NCBI GenBank assembly: GCA_030653985.1
Contig: JAURYJ010000001.1
Span: 17,992-81,991 of the forward strand
Source: Methylobacter sp.
GTDB taxonomy: Bacteria > Pseudomonadota > Gammaproteobacteria > Methylococcales > Methylomonadaceae
Reading direction: 5' to 3'
Length of the DNA: 64,000 bases
Positions 26,505 through 35,693 of this stretch are shown here, in pieces; position 1 is the first letter of the stretch, and each line of letters starts with the position of its first letter. The notes under the pieces were generated by a model, which saw only the letters and a list, made by a program, of their open reading frames with translations, had not been told where the DNA came from and did not search any database. A program made the position numbers and the translations under genes.

Positions 26505-27248
26505 TTATGCTATATCTGCATTCGCCGCCTTCCTAGGGTTCGGGCGTGAGCTGGGAGCGGAAGCTTTACTTAAAATTTTAATATCTTCAGCGTTAATAAT
26601 GCCGGAATGCAATGCACTGGCAACTAGCGCCTGATGAATTCCTGTCTCATTTAAAGCCGTTAAATCCTGTTTATGTCTTATGCCGCCTGCGGCAATAAAG
26701 TTTTTGTCGGGATTTTGCCTGCAAAACTCAGTTAACTTGTTCAGATCCGGGCCGCGATTGCTGCCTACGCGCTCCAACGTCATGATGATAATATTTTCCG
26801 GCCAAAAAGACGGGTCAGCAAAAAGGCTAGGCGCACCCAAAGCCTTCGAATTTGCATAATCCAGCGACAGAATAAAGTTGTTTTTATAAGCTTTAATTTC
26901 TGCAATAGATTCATCCCGATACGATTCACTGCCTAAAACAGGCAGGGTATTGCCGTGCGCGCGCTGAGCATATGGCTGACAACCTTGGTCTATCCAGAAG
27001 GTGATGTGCGGAAAACGAGTCAGTACGTCGGCTATTAAAGGATTATGGCTGCCTTGACCGGTAATCGCATTCAGGTCTGCAATATAGAACGTGCCAAACT
27101 CATAAATACCCAGAAAGGCATCGATAACCTGAAAAATATCAGACGACTTGCACAAGCCGGTGTTAATGGGTTGATAAAGCTCACGATTGCCGTGCCGGGC
27201 GTGAACGACGACGCCGTCTTTTAAATCTATTACCGGGATTATTTTCAT
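26505..27248 (-). CDS. HisA-like protein of the H4MPT cluster
   Basis: A 247-residue (beta-alpha)8 barrel starting MKIIPVIDLKDGVVVHA, with IADLNAITG near 57, LSLDYAN, and FIAAGGIRHKQDL near 190. It is related to HisA but belongs to the proFAR-isomerase-like group (COG1411) that occurs in H4MPT clusters as orf17. It lacks normal his neighbours, so a part in methanofuran or H4MPT formation is more likely than histidine synthesis. The last 20 or so residues (Ser/Pro/Arg-rich) are an unusual tail. It is convergent to fae and divergent from the MfnD-like gene. Confidence 0.8.
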   Translation of the reverse strand: MKIIPVIDLKDGVVVHARHGNRELYQPINTGLCKSSDIFQVIDAFLGIYEFGTFYIADLNAITGQGSHNPLIADVLTRFPHITFWIDQGCQPYAQRAHGNTLPVLGSESYRDESIAEIKAYKNNFILSLDYANSKALGAPSLFADPSFWPENIIIMTLERVGSNRGPDLNKLTEFCRQNPDKNFIAAGGIRHKQDLTALNETGIHQALVASALHSGIINAEDIKILSKASAPSSRPNPRKAANADIA

Positions 27249-27373
27249 AAAAAATAAGGTTTGAGGCTAAAGCGCAGTTGGGGACTCCAGAAATCACCGT
27301 ACCGGAGTTCAAAGCTCGCTTTGAACTGGTGATACAATATTACATACTAATTGATAACTGTTTATTGAAAATT

Positions 27374-28351
27374 GTGAAAATTCTGGTGTTTGAGTATATC
27401 ACCGGCGGCGGCTTTAACAGACAGGCGTTGCCGGATTCCCTGGCTGGAGAAGGGAGTCTGATGCTGAATGCGTTGCTCGATAACCTGGTTCGATTCAACA
27501 ATCTCGACATCACTGTCATGCTGGACGAACGGCTTAATGATTCAGTCGGCAAGGCTGGTATAAGCACCGTCAGCATCAGCCCGGAGCATGAGACTGACGA
27601 AGAATTTGCGCGCTTAGTCCAGCAATGCGATCTGGTCTGGCCGATAGCGCCGGAATTTGACGGTATTTTACAAAACCTATGTCAACGGGTCGAATCATCA
27701 GGAAAAATATTGCTGACATCGCCGGCAATAGCCGTTGCTATTGCCGGTAATAAATTCAGGACCTATGAACTGCTCAACCGGCATCATATAGTGGTGGTTC
27801 CTACCCGTATGTTTGATGATGATTACTGCCTCGGTGAATGGATGGTTAAACCGGTTGATGGCGTAGGTTGTGCCGACAGTCATATGATTTCCAGCAGGCA
27901 AGACTTTGACCTGATGGCTACGCGAAAAGGGCCATATATCATCCAACCGCATCTTCAAGGTGCAACAACCAGTCTTTCATGTTTATTCAAGCAGGGTCGA
28001 GGCTGGTTAGTCTGTGTCAATTTGCAGCGTTTTGAACTGACCAACCGGCAATATCGCTTGACAGACATCGTGATTAACCATCATCCCGATCCAGGCCGGT
28101 ATCAGCGACTGGTCGATCAAATAGCCCAGGCATTGCCCGAGTTGTGGGGGTATGCCGGCATCGATCTGATAGAAACTGCCGACCAAACCTGGGTGCTTGA
28201 AATCAATCCCCGCCTGACCAGTTCATTTGTCGGCATACACGATGCTTTAGGCATCAATGTTGCCGAAACCGTCTTGCAGTTGCTGCATGGCGAGCCGATA
28301 CTTAACCCGACTTGCAACAGAGCCATTCATGTTCAAACTTATGCAAACTGA
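27374..28351 (+). CDS. MfnD-like ATP-grasp ligase (tyramine-glutamate ligase family)
   Basis: A protein of about 325 residues starting VKILVFEYITGGG, the typical opening of the MfnD/COG2232 family. Further features are GNKFRTYELLNRHHI near 122, WMVKPVDGVGCAD near 155 and VLEINPRLTSSFVG near 275, which form the ATP-grasp core. MfnD joins glutamate to tyramine in methanofuran synthesis, so this is a candidate for the methylofuran of this organism. The GTG at 27374 is chosen because the family begins there; a TTG three codons before is possible. It overlaps the next gene slightly. Confidence 0.83.
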   Translation: MKILVFEYITGGGFNRQALPDSLAGEGSLMLNALLDNLVRFNNLDITVMLDERLNDSVGKAGISTVSISPEHETDEEFARLVQQCDLVWPIAPEFDGILQNLCQRVESSGKILLTSPAIAVAIAGNKFRTYELLNRHHIVVVPTRMFDDDYCLGEWMVKPVDGVGCADSHMISSRQDFDLMATRKGPYIIQPHLQGATTSLSCLFKQGRGWLVCVNLQRFELTNRQYRLTDIVINHHPDPGRYQRLVDQIAQALPELWGYAGIDLIETADQTWVLEINPRLTSSFVGIHDALGINVAETVLQLLHGEPILNPTCNRAIHVQTYAN

Positions 28352-29387
28352 CATGATAGGCTGGGATATAGGCGGCGCTCATGTCAAAGCTGCGGTCATC
28401 AGCGCCGGTAATATAATCGCCGTTTATCAGCAACCGTGCCCGTTATGGAAGGGACTCGATCAACTGCAACGCGCTGTAAACGCCATTATGCAGGAACTGG
28501 CCGGTGCAAATTGCCGCCATGCGATTACCATGACTGGCGAGTTGGTCGACTTGTTTGATAATCGGGAGCATGGCGTCCAGCAAATTATCCAAACCATGAC
28601 CGAGCTGTTGCCGGGAGCTGAACTGCTGGTTTTTGCGGGATTAGAAGGCTTTGTCAAATCCTCGCAGACTGAAGATCGGCATTACCCATCCATTGCTTCG
28701 GCCAACTGGCTGGCCAGTGCTACTTTTGCCGCGCATAAAATCGGCAGCGGGCTTTTTGTCGATTGCGGCAGCACCACCACCGATATACTGCTGCTCAATG
28801 ATGGACAAGTGCTGGCGGAAGGCTACACTGATTACCAGCGTTTACTCTCCGAAGAGTTGATTTATACCGGCATCGTCAGAACCGCAGTGATGGCCGTTAC
28901 GCAGACAGCGCAGGATCAAGGCAAAAAAATCGGCTTGATGGCCGAGTACTTTGCGACCATGGCCGATGTCTATCGCGTTACCGGCGAACTCAATGACAGA
29001 CATGATCAAACCGACACGGCAGATGGTGCGGAAAAAACAATCCTTGCCAGTGCCAGACGCTTATCGCGGATGATAGGTTGTGATTTTTATGCCGATGAAC
29101 TGCCGCGCTGGCAGCAATTTGCTGAAAATATTCGCCTCCTGCAACTACAGCAAATACAACGCGGTTGTGAGCGTCGGTTAGCTCAAGATGCGCTGTTGCC
29201 AAACAGCCCCTTGATTGGTGCCGGAGTCGGGCGCTTTCTTGTTAAACAGATTGCATTAAATTTAGGGCGTCCGTATCTGGATTTTTCCGATCTATTCCCG
29301 GTAGCTGCAATTTTGTCCGATATGACCACGGCTGACTGCGCGCCTGCTGCTGCAATAGCTTATTTAGCGAATAGAGCGGGTCGTTAA
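28341..29387 (+). CDS. MfnF-like protein (H4MPT-linked C1 transfer pathway, hydantoinase/oxoprolinase fold)
   Basis: An ASKHA-type protein of about 348 residues with IGWDIGGAHVKAA at the N-terminus and LFVDCGSTTTDILLL near 137, the two phosphate loops of the oxoprolinase/hydantoinase-like fold. It matches the family (COG1548) that includes archaeal MfnF, which condenses the furan phosphate with the tyramine-glutamate unit of methanofuran. Together with the MfnD-like gene it suggests a local methanofuran branch. Possible starts are 28329, 28341 and 28353; the first two overlap the upstream gene. Confidence 0.83.
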   Translation: MQTDMIGWDIGGAHVKAAVISAGNIIAVYQQPCPLWKGLDQLQRAVNAIMQELAGANCRHAITMTGELVDLFDNREHGVQQIIQTMTELLPGAELLVFAGLEGFVKSSQTEDRHYPSIASANWLASATFAAHKIGSGLFVDCGSTTTDILLLNDGQVLAEGYTDYQRLLSEELIYTGIVRTAVMAVTQTAQDQGKKIGLMAEYFATMADVYRVTGELNDRHDQTDTADGAEKTILASARRLSRMIGCDFYADELPRWQQFAENIRLLQLQQIQRGCERRLAQDALLPNSPLIGAGVGRFLVKQIALNLGRPYLDFSDLFPVAAILSDMTTADCAPAAAIAYLANRAGR

Positions 29388-29467
29388 AAAAACTCTCATG
29401 TAATAATATCGATTCAATACCAACTAATGTAATGTGGTATGATATTGTTTTTTATCAGCATTAATAA

Positions 29468-30037
29468 ATGTTCACAGGCTCTATGGAAAAAGTTGATGTA
29501 TTTGATCTGATCGAGCGGATGTCCGCGCTGATCCGGTCTGAAGAACGTAAAAAATGCACAGAATTAGGTTTGCAACCGGTTCATTTGCAGGTAATGGATT
29601 ATTTGTATCGCTGTAACCGTTATAGCGATACCCCGGCAGCACTCACTAATTATTTGGGCATGACCCGCGGCACGGTTTCTCAAACCTTGCTGTTACTGGA
29701 AAAAAAAGGCTATATTAAAAAAACAGCCGATGTCAATGACCGGCGTGTGGTGCATCTTTGCCTTTTGGCTGAAGGCGATGCTATCCTGAATAAAGCCCGC
29801 CCGACAGATTTATACAGTCAGGCCTCGGCAATATTTAATGAAAACGATAGCCAGGAAAATGTTTTTGTTAGTGCGCTGACCGCACTGCAAAAAGCCAATA
29901 AATCCCAATCATTTGGGCTTTGCAAAACCTGTAAATATTTCACCACAACGGCCGATGGCTTCGTTTGCGGCTTAACCAAAGAATCGCTTAGCCAAATCGA
30001 TAGTGAGAAAATATGCCAGGAGCATACTGTTATTTGA
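29468..30037 (+). CDS. MarR-family regulator with a C-terminal cysteine cluster
   Basis: Residues about 10-140 are a winged-helix MarR domain: LGMTRGTVSQTLLLLEKKGYI is the recognition region (split), and DVNDRRVVHL the wing. The C-terminal 40 residues carry four cysteines as C-x2-C-x11-C-x15-C, suggesting a bound metal or Fe-S cluster, or a thiol switch. An inverted repeat (ATACCA..TGGTAT) lies about 30-50 bases upstream and could be its own operator. A second start is the ATG at 29483. It follows the methanofuran genes, which may be its targets. Confidence 0.85.
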   Translation: MFTGSMEKVDVFDLIERMSALIRSEERKKCTELGLQPVHLQVMDYLYRCNRYSDTPAALTNYLGMTRGTVSQTLLLLEKKGYIKKTADVNDRRVVHLCLLAEGDAILNKARPTDLYSQASAIFNENDSQENVFVSALTALQKANKSQSFGLCKTCKYFTTTADGFVCGLTKESLSQIDSEKICQEHTVI

Positions 30038-30047
30038 TGGTTTCCGG

Positions 30048-31100
30048 CTAAACAATAGCGAGTTCATCGTCATTAGCATCGTCGCCTATATCCGGTGAAA
30101 TATCGACGTGAAAGTTGCCCAGATATTCGGCAACTTCCCTGGAGTCTTCAAATCTTGCGATGTGGTAGACCGCTTCACCTTCATACACCAGGGGGATTTC
30201 ACTGCGGCCTATAATAATGCCGCTGAATGGCGATATGACTTCAATTTCAAGGCTGGAAACCGGGTCGCTAACCATGCCCAGCAATTCATGCTTTGCCACC
30301 CTGCAACCCAGCGACTTCAGCGTACGAAAAATACCGCTGCCCGGCGATCTGATCCAGGCACTGTAACGGGCGATATAAGGCTCGTTGGAAGAGGTACTGC
30401 GTTTTTTCCGGCTTGCAATCATGCCTAAGTGACGCATTACATTGATAATTCCCCGCACACCGGCACGAATGGCTATTTCATCAAAGCGTAAGGCTTCTCC
30501 AGCCTCATAAAGCAGCATCGGAATGCCTCGCTCTGATGCGGATTCTCTTAACGAGCCATCGCGCACGTTGGCATTGATCAGCACCGGAACATTAAAAGCC
30601 TTGGCCAGGGACAAGGTCGCTTCGTTATCCAGATTGGCGCGTATTTGCGGCAAATTGCTGCGGTGTATCGCACCCGTATGCAAATCAATGCCATGGGTGC
30701 TGTTAGCCACAATTTCCGTCATAAACAGGTCCGCTATGCGTGAAGCCAAGGCGCCTTTTTTTGAGCCGGGAAAGGAGCGGTTTAAATCGCGCCTATCGGG
30801 CAAATAGCGGGAGCGATGAATAATGCCGTAGACATTGACGATGGGTATGGCGATCAAGGTCCCTGTTATTCGTTTCAAGGCGGGATCTTTTAATAGACGG
30901 CGAATGATTTCGACACCATTCAGCTCATCGCCATGTATCGCTGCGCTGATAAATAATCGGGCGCCGGGTTTTCTGCCATGGATAATGTGCACTGGCATGG
31001 TCATCGGCGTATGGGTATAAAGTGGCGGCAACGGCAGATCTATGACTAGATTCGTTCCGGGATGAATAGTTTGGCCGCTAATAATCAAGTCTTGTTGCAT
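30048..31100 (-). CDS. Succinylglutamate desuccinylase/aspartoacylase family zinc hydrolase
   Basis: A 350-residue M14-like amidohydrolase. The zinc ligands are seen in AAIHGDELNG near 52-61 and in IDLHTGA near 135, with RRDLNRSFPG between them. The C-terminal part contains the beta-strand domain (FSGIIIGR) found in the AstE/AspA-type family. Such genes often occur beside RimK-like ligases and may trim acyl-amino acids or peptide-like cofactor tails. The substrate is unknown. It shares its direction with the sigma-54 activator upstream. Confidence 0.85.
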   Translation of the reverse strand: MQQDLIISGQTIHPGTNLVIDLPLPPLYTHTPMTMPVHIIHGRKPGARLFISAAIHGDELNGVEIIRRLLKDPALKRITGTLIAIPIVNVYGIIHRSRYLPDRRDLNRSFPGSKKGALASRIADLFMTEIVANSTHGIDLHTGAIHRSNLPQIRANLDNEATLSLAKAFNVPVLINANVRDGSLRESASERGIPMLLYEAGEALRFDEIAIRAGVRGIINVMRHLGMIASRKKRSTSSNEPYIARYSAWIRSPGSGIFRTLKSLGCRVAKHELLGMVSDPVSSLEIEVISPFSGIIIGRSEIPLVYEGEAVYHIARFEDSREVAEYLGNFHVDISPDIGDDANDDELAIV

Positions 31101-31180
31101 GAATTTATCCTTATAACTGATGATGCTGACTGTCCGTGAAAGGTACGAAAAAGCTTTCCAGATGAAGCATTGCCTAGCGA

Positions 31181-32740
31181 TTAACGCCGGCGATAGTCCG
31201 CTAAATGAATACCATACTTTTTCAACTTGGTGTAAACCGCACGTGATGTGATTCCCATGTCTGCGGCTGCTTTTTTGATGTCACCCTGATGTTGTTTTAG
31301 AGCGATGTCAAGAAATGCCTGTTCAGCTTTGGCAATAACGCGTTCTTTGATGTCTTTCCATTCTGTATTGTTTTTTGTTTCGGACTGAAGCGGCAAATCC
31401 AACTCGGTCATTTCTTTGCCGGTGGCAAATAAAATACTGCGTTCAAGGCTGTTTTCCAGTTCACGGACATTGCCCGGCCAGGGGTACGCGCGAATCTTCT
31501 GCATGACTTCACGGCTGACCGATTCAACCGTTTTGTTATATTTCTTGCTCAAGCGCTGCACTATCAACTGCACCAAATACGGCAAATCTTCCGGGCGTTC
31601 GGCCAGCGGCGGAATGCTTAAGCGAACCACATTGATACGGTAATACAAGTCATTGCGGAACAGGTTTTGCCTGACCAGTTCTTCCAGATTGTGATTGGTT
31701 GCAGAAATTATTCTCAGATCAACCGACAAGGTTTGCTTGCCGCCGACTCTTTCCAGTTCGCCTTCCTGTAGTACGCGAAGCAGCCGGGTTTGGGCGGCAG
31801 GGGACAGTGAATCGACTTCATCGAGAAATAAAGTTCCGCCTTCCGCCCTTTCAAAATAACCCTGATGCACTTCGATCGCGCCGGTGAATGCGCCTTTTTC
31901 ATGCCCGAACAGTGCGCTCTCGATTAAGCTTTCCGGAATGGCGCCGCAGTTAATCGGGATAAAGGGTTTGTTGTAGCGGTCACTCATCGCATGTATGGCT
32001 CGGGCAATTAATTCCTTGCCGACACCGGTTTGCCCTTGAATCAGCACGGTTGCCAGCGTCGGTGCAATCACTTCGATGGCTTGCAGTATTTTCTGCATGG
32101 TCGGCGATTTGGCAATAATCGCCGGGGGCTGGTGTTTTTTTGCCGGTTGATTGCTTTGTTTACGCCAAATCTGTTGCATGCTCTGTTCGATACGGGAGTG
32201 CAATTCATTAATATCCTCCATGGCTTTGACCGGTGTGGTGTCGGTATATTCCATGCCCGGATGGTCTTTTGCCGCGTTCGGATTGGTGTAGATGCAAACT
32301 TCACAGTTGCCATCGTGGCGGGCAATGCTTTGTTTGATTTCCACTTTGGCGTAACCGAAATTTCTGGCGGCAATGCCGCCAAAGACGCTGGACGTCATTC
32401 TGCACAATTCGGGAAAATTGGTCACCCGGTCGCCGAAAGGACAGCGGCTGTTGGTAACGGTAATGCAATCGGGATTGCTGGATGCCAGGGAAAATTTACC
32501 GCCAATATTGTTTTTAAGGCCGAGGATCAGTTCGGTATAGTCATCTTTGTCGAGCAATTCGTTGTTGTGAGTTTCTTCCCGATAGGTTTCTTCAAAAAAT
32601 CCCCCAGCTGTTTGGGCAATGTGTTCGATCAATTGCTCGCAGTGTTTTTGTCCCTGTTGTTCGCTGGCATGCATCAGCTCAAGGATAAAAGTTTGCAGGA
32701 AAAAAACAGGCGTTAAACCGGAAAGACAATCGTTTTTCAT
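31181..32740 (-). CDS. Sigma-54-dependent activator with a cysteine-containing sensor domain
   Basis: Residues about 1-160 are a sensor domain containing [21 protein letters not shown] and GNCEVCIY; this looks like the domain called methanogen output domain 1, which may bind a metal or cluster. A coiled stretch (about 170-205) leads to the AAA+ domain with QGQTGVGKE (Walker A), the sigma-54 contact motif GAFTGA and LFLDEVDS (Walker B). A Fis-type helix-turn-helix ([21 protein letters not shown]) closes the 519-residue chain. The gene is divergent from 32898, which has a perfect sigma-54 promoter and is its most probable target. Confidence 0.92.
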   Translation of the reverse strand: MKNDCLSGLTPVFFLQTFILELMHASEQQGQKHCEQLIEHIAQTAGGFFEETYREETHNNELLDKDDYTELILGLKNNIGGKFSLASSNPDCITVTNSRCPFGDRVTNFPELCRMTSSVFGGIAARNFGYAKVEIKQSIARHDGNCEVCIYTNPNAAKDHPGMEYTDTTPVKAMEDINELHSRIEQSMQQIWRKQSNQPAKKHQPPAIIAKSPTMQKILQAIEVIAPTLATVLIQGQTGVGKELIARAIHAMSDRYNKPFIPINCGAIPESLIESALFGHEKGAFTGAIEVHQGYFERAEGGTLFLDEVDSLSPAAQTRLLRVLQEGELERVGGKQTLSVDLRIISATNHNLEELVRQNLFRNDLYYRINVVRLSIPPLAERPEDLPYLVQLIVQRLSKKYNKTVESVSREVMQKIRAYPWPGNVRELENSLERSILFATGKEMTELDLPLQSETKNNTEWKDIKERVIAKAEQAFLDIALKQHQGDIKKAAADMGITSRAVYTKLKKYGIHLADYRRR

Positions 32741-32846
32741 AGTGTTTTGTGAAGTTAATTTTCTCTAATTGAAGCACAGCTTCATTTATCTGGCAATGTT
32801 AAAAATCAAGTCATTGTAATTTAATAGAAAAATGCTTGGTAATTGT

Positions 32847-32862
32847 TGGCACGACAGTTGCT
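32847..32862 (+). promoter_or_regulatory. Sigma-54 promoter (-24/-12) for the gene at 32898
   Basis: TGGCAC-N5-TTGCT is an exact match to the -24/-12 consensus. It would start transcription near 32873, about 25 bases before the ATG. The activator gene begins just upstream on the other strand, and the roughly 100 bases between them are AT-rich and could hold its binding sites. Confidence 0.88.
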
Positions 32863-32897
32863 TTTATTGAAGTGTAACTAACGATCAGGAGTTAATA

Positions 32898-33554
32898 ATG
32901 AGCCAAGATAAACCGCCTTTAGATCCGCATCCCTTAAGCGAGTATGTTGCCTGGGCCGGAAACCGCAACCGAGAACCACTGCTTGGCGTTTTAAAAGAAA
33001 AACTGCCTAAAGATCCGGGAAAGGTTTTGGAATTCGCCAGTGGCAGCGGCATGCACATTAACTATTTTGCACCGCATTTTGAACACTTGCATTTTCATCC
33101 TTCCGATAAGGATGAAAATATTTTTGATAACATTAAGAAGCTGTCAATCGATCATAAGAACGATAATATTGCCGATCCTGTGCATCTGGATCTGACCGAT
33201 CCTGAGACTTGGTTTAATCCGGGCAATGAAGATTCCTTTGCAGCCATATTCTGCATTAACATTTTTCAGGTAGCGCCCATTTCGATTGCGGATCGCATGA
33301 TGGAATGTGCATCACTGCTGCTTCAGGAGGGAGGATTTTTGCTGATTTATGGCCCTTTTCAGGTGGAAGGTACTTTCACCACTGATTCCAATAAAGAGTT
33401 TCATCAAACTTTGCGTTCTGCCGGTGTTTCGGAATGGGGTTTAAAAGATGTAGCCGATCTGAAAAAGGTTGCAGAAAGACATGGTTTGGAATTGAAAGAG
33501 CAAATCAATATGCCCGCTAATAATTTCTCGCTGATATTTGGCGGAAAGAATTAA
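32898..33554 (+). CDS. DUF938 family protein (SAM methyltransferase-like)
   Basis: A 218-residue protein of the DUF938 family: HPLSEYVAWAGNRNREPLL at the start, VLEFASGSGMHINYFAP near 43-59 as the SAM-binding loop, HPSDKDENIF, and FCINIFQVAPI near 115. These fit a Rossmann methyltransferase; the substrate is unknown. AGGAG lies at a good distance before the ATG. It is preceded by a sigma-54 promoter and is the first gene of a set continuing with an SDR and an L,D-transpeptidase. Confidence 0.87.
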   Translation: MSQDKPPLDPHPLSEYVAWAGNRNREPLLGVLKEKLPKDPGKVLEFASGSGMHINYFAPHFEHLHFHPSDKDENIFDNIKKLSIDHKNDNIADPVHLDLTDPETWFNPGNEDSFAAIFCINIFQVAPISIADRMMECASLLLQEGGFLLIYGPFQVEGTFTTDSNKEFHQTLRSAGVSEWGLKDVADLKKVAERHGLELKEQINMPANNFSLIFGGKN

Positions 33555-33655
33555 ATAAAGCGAAGGGCGAAGGGCGAAAAAAAACTGGCATTGAAGTTTA
33601 AGAAATTTCTAGTCTTTAGCCCTTGTTCAATGATGCTCACTTTAGGAAATTAATC

Positions 33656-34387
33656 ATGGAGCAAAGATATTCAGCTGTTGTCATCGGGGTTGGTCCGGAG
33701 CAGGGCCTGGGCGCTACACTCGCCCGCTATTTTGCAGCAAAAGGTTTACATGTTTATATAGCCGGTCGCAGTGAAGACAAGCTTCAACGGGTGGCAGAAA
33801 AAATCAGGAAAAAAGGTGGCTCAGCCACTGCTGTTATCGCCGATGCAACAGTTGAACGCGATGTAGCGCATTTATTCAAAATAGCGCAACTCGATGGTTA
33901 TAGCCTCGATATTGCTGCCTACAATGTAGGCAGCAATATCCCATCACCTTTATTGGAAACCGATGCGGAAACCTTTACCGCGCTTTGGCGACAAAATTGC
34001 CTAGGTGCCTTTTTTTTCGGCAAGGAAGTGGTTAAGGCAATGAAAGACCAACAAGGAACGCTAATTTTTACTGGCGCGACCGCGTCACTAAGAGCAAAAC
34101 CGCCGTTTACTGCATTTGCTGCTGCGAAAGCCGGTTTAAGGGCATTAGCGCAAGGCATGGCAAGAGAATTTTCGCCGCTAGGCATACATGTGGTTCACGC
34201 TGTCATTGACGGCGTGATTGATGGCGAGCGGGCAAAGAAGCAGTTCCCCGACCATGTTAAGGCCAAAGGCAAAGATGGCTTGTTACAGCTGGACGCCATC
34301 GCCGAAACCTATTGGGCCATGCATAAACAACACCCCAGCGCCTGGACTCATGAACTGGATTTGAGACCGTTTAAAGAACCGTTTTAG
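33656..34387 (+). CDS. SDR-family oxidoreductase with Phe in place of the catalytic Tyr
   Basis: A 243-residue short-chain dehydrogenase fold. GVGPEQGLG near 11-19 replaces the usual TGxxxGxG, AGRSEDKL is the NADP-type Arg region, and YNVGS near 90 takes the place of NNAG. The active-site segment reads FAAAK, so the usual YxxxK Tyr is Phe; classical SDR catalysis is doubtful. The start at 33656 has AGGAAA eight bases before it. A 33-bp perfect palindrome lies across the NNAG-equivalent codons. Function unknown. Confidence 0.82.
   Translation: MEQRYSAVVIGVGPEQGLGATLARYFAAKGLHVYIAGRSEDKLQRVAEKIRKKGGSATAVIADATVERDVAHLFKIAQLDGYSLDIAAYNVGSNIPSPLLETDAETFTALWRQNCLGAFFFGKEVVKAMKDQQGTLIFTGATASLRAKPPFTAFAAAKAGLRALAQGMAREFSPLGIHVVHAVIDGVIDGERAKKQFPDHVKAKGKDGLLQLDAIAETYWAMHKQHPSAWTHELDLRPFKEPF
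33908..33940. repeat. 33-bp perfect palindrome within the SDR gene
   Basis: Arms GATATTGCTGCCTACA and TGTAGGCAGCAATATC are exact complements around one central base. It codes for IAAYNVGSNI, so both DNA symmetry and a conserved protein motif are satisfied. Confidence 0.85.
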
Positions 34388-34415
34388 TCAAAATTATCCT
34401 GAGAGAATTATCGTA

Positions 34416-35465
34416 ATGAAAGTGCGCTCATCATTTGCCGTTTCTATTTTATTGTTTGCTGTCAGCGGCATTTCTATTGCTACGACCTATACATTGCCGG
34501 AGAACAGCAATGACAGCGTCATCACCCAATTCCATGACGAAGTACCTTTAATGCGGGCGGAACAAAGCGAAACCTTACCGGATGTGGCCAGACGCTTTCT
34601 TCTGGGGCAAACAGAAATAGTGCGGTTGAACCCTGACGTTGACCGCTGGCAGGTCAAAAAGGATGAGATTGTTCGTTTAGCCAATAGGCGTATCTTGCCA
34701 GATACGCCGCATGAAGGCATTACCTTAAATATCGCCGAATACCGGATGTATTATTATCCGCCGACTCAAAAAGGGACTGCGCCACAGGTAATATCCTATG
34801 CGCATGGTATCGGCCGACAAGACTGGAAAACACCTCTGGGTAAAACCAGCATAGTGCGCAAAGTTAAAGATCCGTCATGGCATCCGCCGGAATCGATAAG
34901 GCGCGAACATGCGGCAAATGGCGATCCGTTGCCTGCTGTGGTTCCACCAGGTCCCCATAATCCTTTGGGAGCCTACAAGATGCATTTGGCCGTTCCCGGC
35001 GGTTATCTGATACACGGCACCGATATAGACAAGATTTACGGCATAGGTATGCAGATAACACACGGTTGCGTACGCATGTATCCTGAAGACATTGAAGCCT
35101 TGTACCATTCGGTTCCGGTAGGAACATCAGTCTATATGGTCAAACAAGCCATCAAGGTTGGATGGCTGGACAATACCCTCTACATAGAAGCGCACCCTGA
35201 TTTGGAGGGTGAGGAAACAACACTGGAGCAGAAATTTGATGTAGCGTTGAAGCTTATCCAAAAAGCCAATATCGCTAGGGATGGTGTGTATGCCGCAAGC
35301 CAGTCGGGAACTGGCGCGGCGATCGCCAGGGATGGTGTGTATGCCGCAAGCCAGTCGGGAGCTGGCGCGGCGCAGAACATGCCGGAGTTCGACCGGGAAG
35401 CATTAAAGCAAGCACTTACCGTTCTGGACGGAAATCCAGTGGCGCTTTATCAAAGGTTGCTATAG
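34416..35465 (+). CDS. L,D-transpeptidase (YkuD/ErfK family)
   Basis: A periplasmic protein with a signal peptide (residues 1-22), a LysM-like region (QSETLPDVARRFLLGQTEIVRLNPD, split, about 50-74) and the YkuD catalytic domain. The active site HGTDIDKIYG and HGCVRMYPEDI (about 208-220) contains the nucleophilic Cys. It links peptidoglycan stems or attaches proteins to them. Near the C-terminus the 17-residue unit IARDGVYAASQSGTGAA is present twice, from a recent 51-bp duplication. It follows the SDR by 28 bases. Confidence 0.92.
   Translation: MKVRSSFAVSILLFAVSGISIATTYTLPENSNDSVITQFHDEVPLMRAEQSETLPDVARRFLLGQTEIVRLNPDVDRWQVKKDEIVRLANRRILPDTPHEGITLNIAEYRMYYYPPTQKGTAPQVISYAHGIGRQDWKTPLGKTSIVRKVKDPSWHPPESIRREHAANGDPLPAVVPPGPHNPLGAYKMHLAVPGGYLIHGTDIDKIYGIGMQITHGCVRMYPEDIEALYHSVPVGTSVYMVKQAIKVGWLDNTLYIEAHPDLEGEETTLEQKFDVALKLIQKANIARDGVYAASQSGTGAAIARDGVYAASQSGAGAAQNMPEFDREALKQALTVLDGNPVALYQRLL
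35271..35372 (+). repeat. 51-bp tandem duplication in the L,D-transpeptidase gene
   Basis: 35271-35321 and 35322-35372 are identical except for two bases. The reading frame is kept, giving two copies of a 17-residue Ala/Ser/Gly-rich unit near the C-terminus. Confidence 0.92.
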
Positions 35466-35693
35466 AAAGTTGATGGTATCGTCGCCGACCAGGCAGTACT
35501 AAGCAAAGGTATTCATGGTATTTAAGGCTGGAATCATCACGCGACGGAAATTCTGCCGTTAAGAAAAAGCTTGTATTAGCAGGCTGCCTCATCTTGTTTG
35601 GCTCAGAGGGCGCCGTCTATTGGCCAATTTTAGGACGGGTGATGGTAATGGGATGGCACGCTGAATGCCCTGGCATCAAAAATCGACTCAATG

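Noticed and set aside
26505..27248. Histidine biosynthesis gene hisA
   Set aside because: It has the HisA barrel but no his neighbours and fits the HisA-like group of H4MPT clusters better.
27720..27747. Inverted repeat CCGGCAATAGC/GCTATTGCCGG in the MfnD-like gene
   Set aside because: The arms are only about 11 bp and code for a normal-looking Ala-rich stretch; this can occur by chance in a window of this size.
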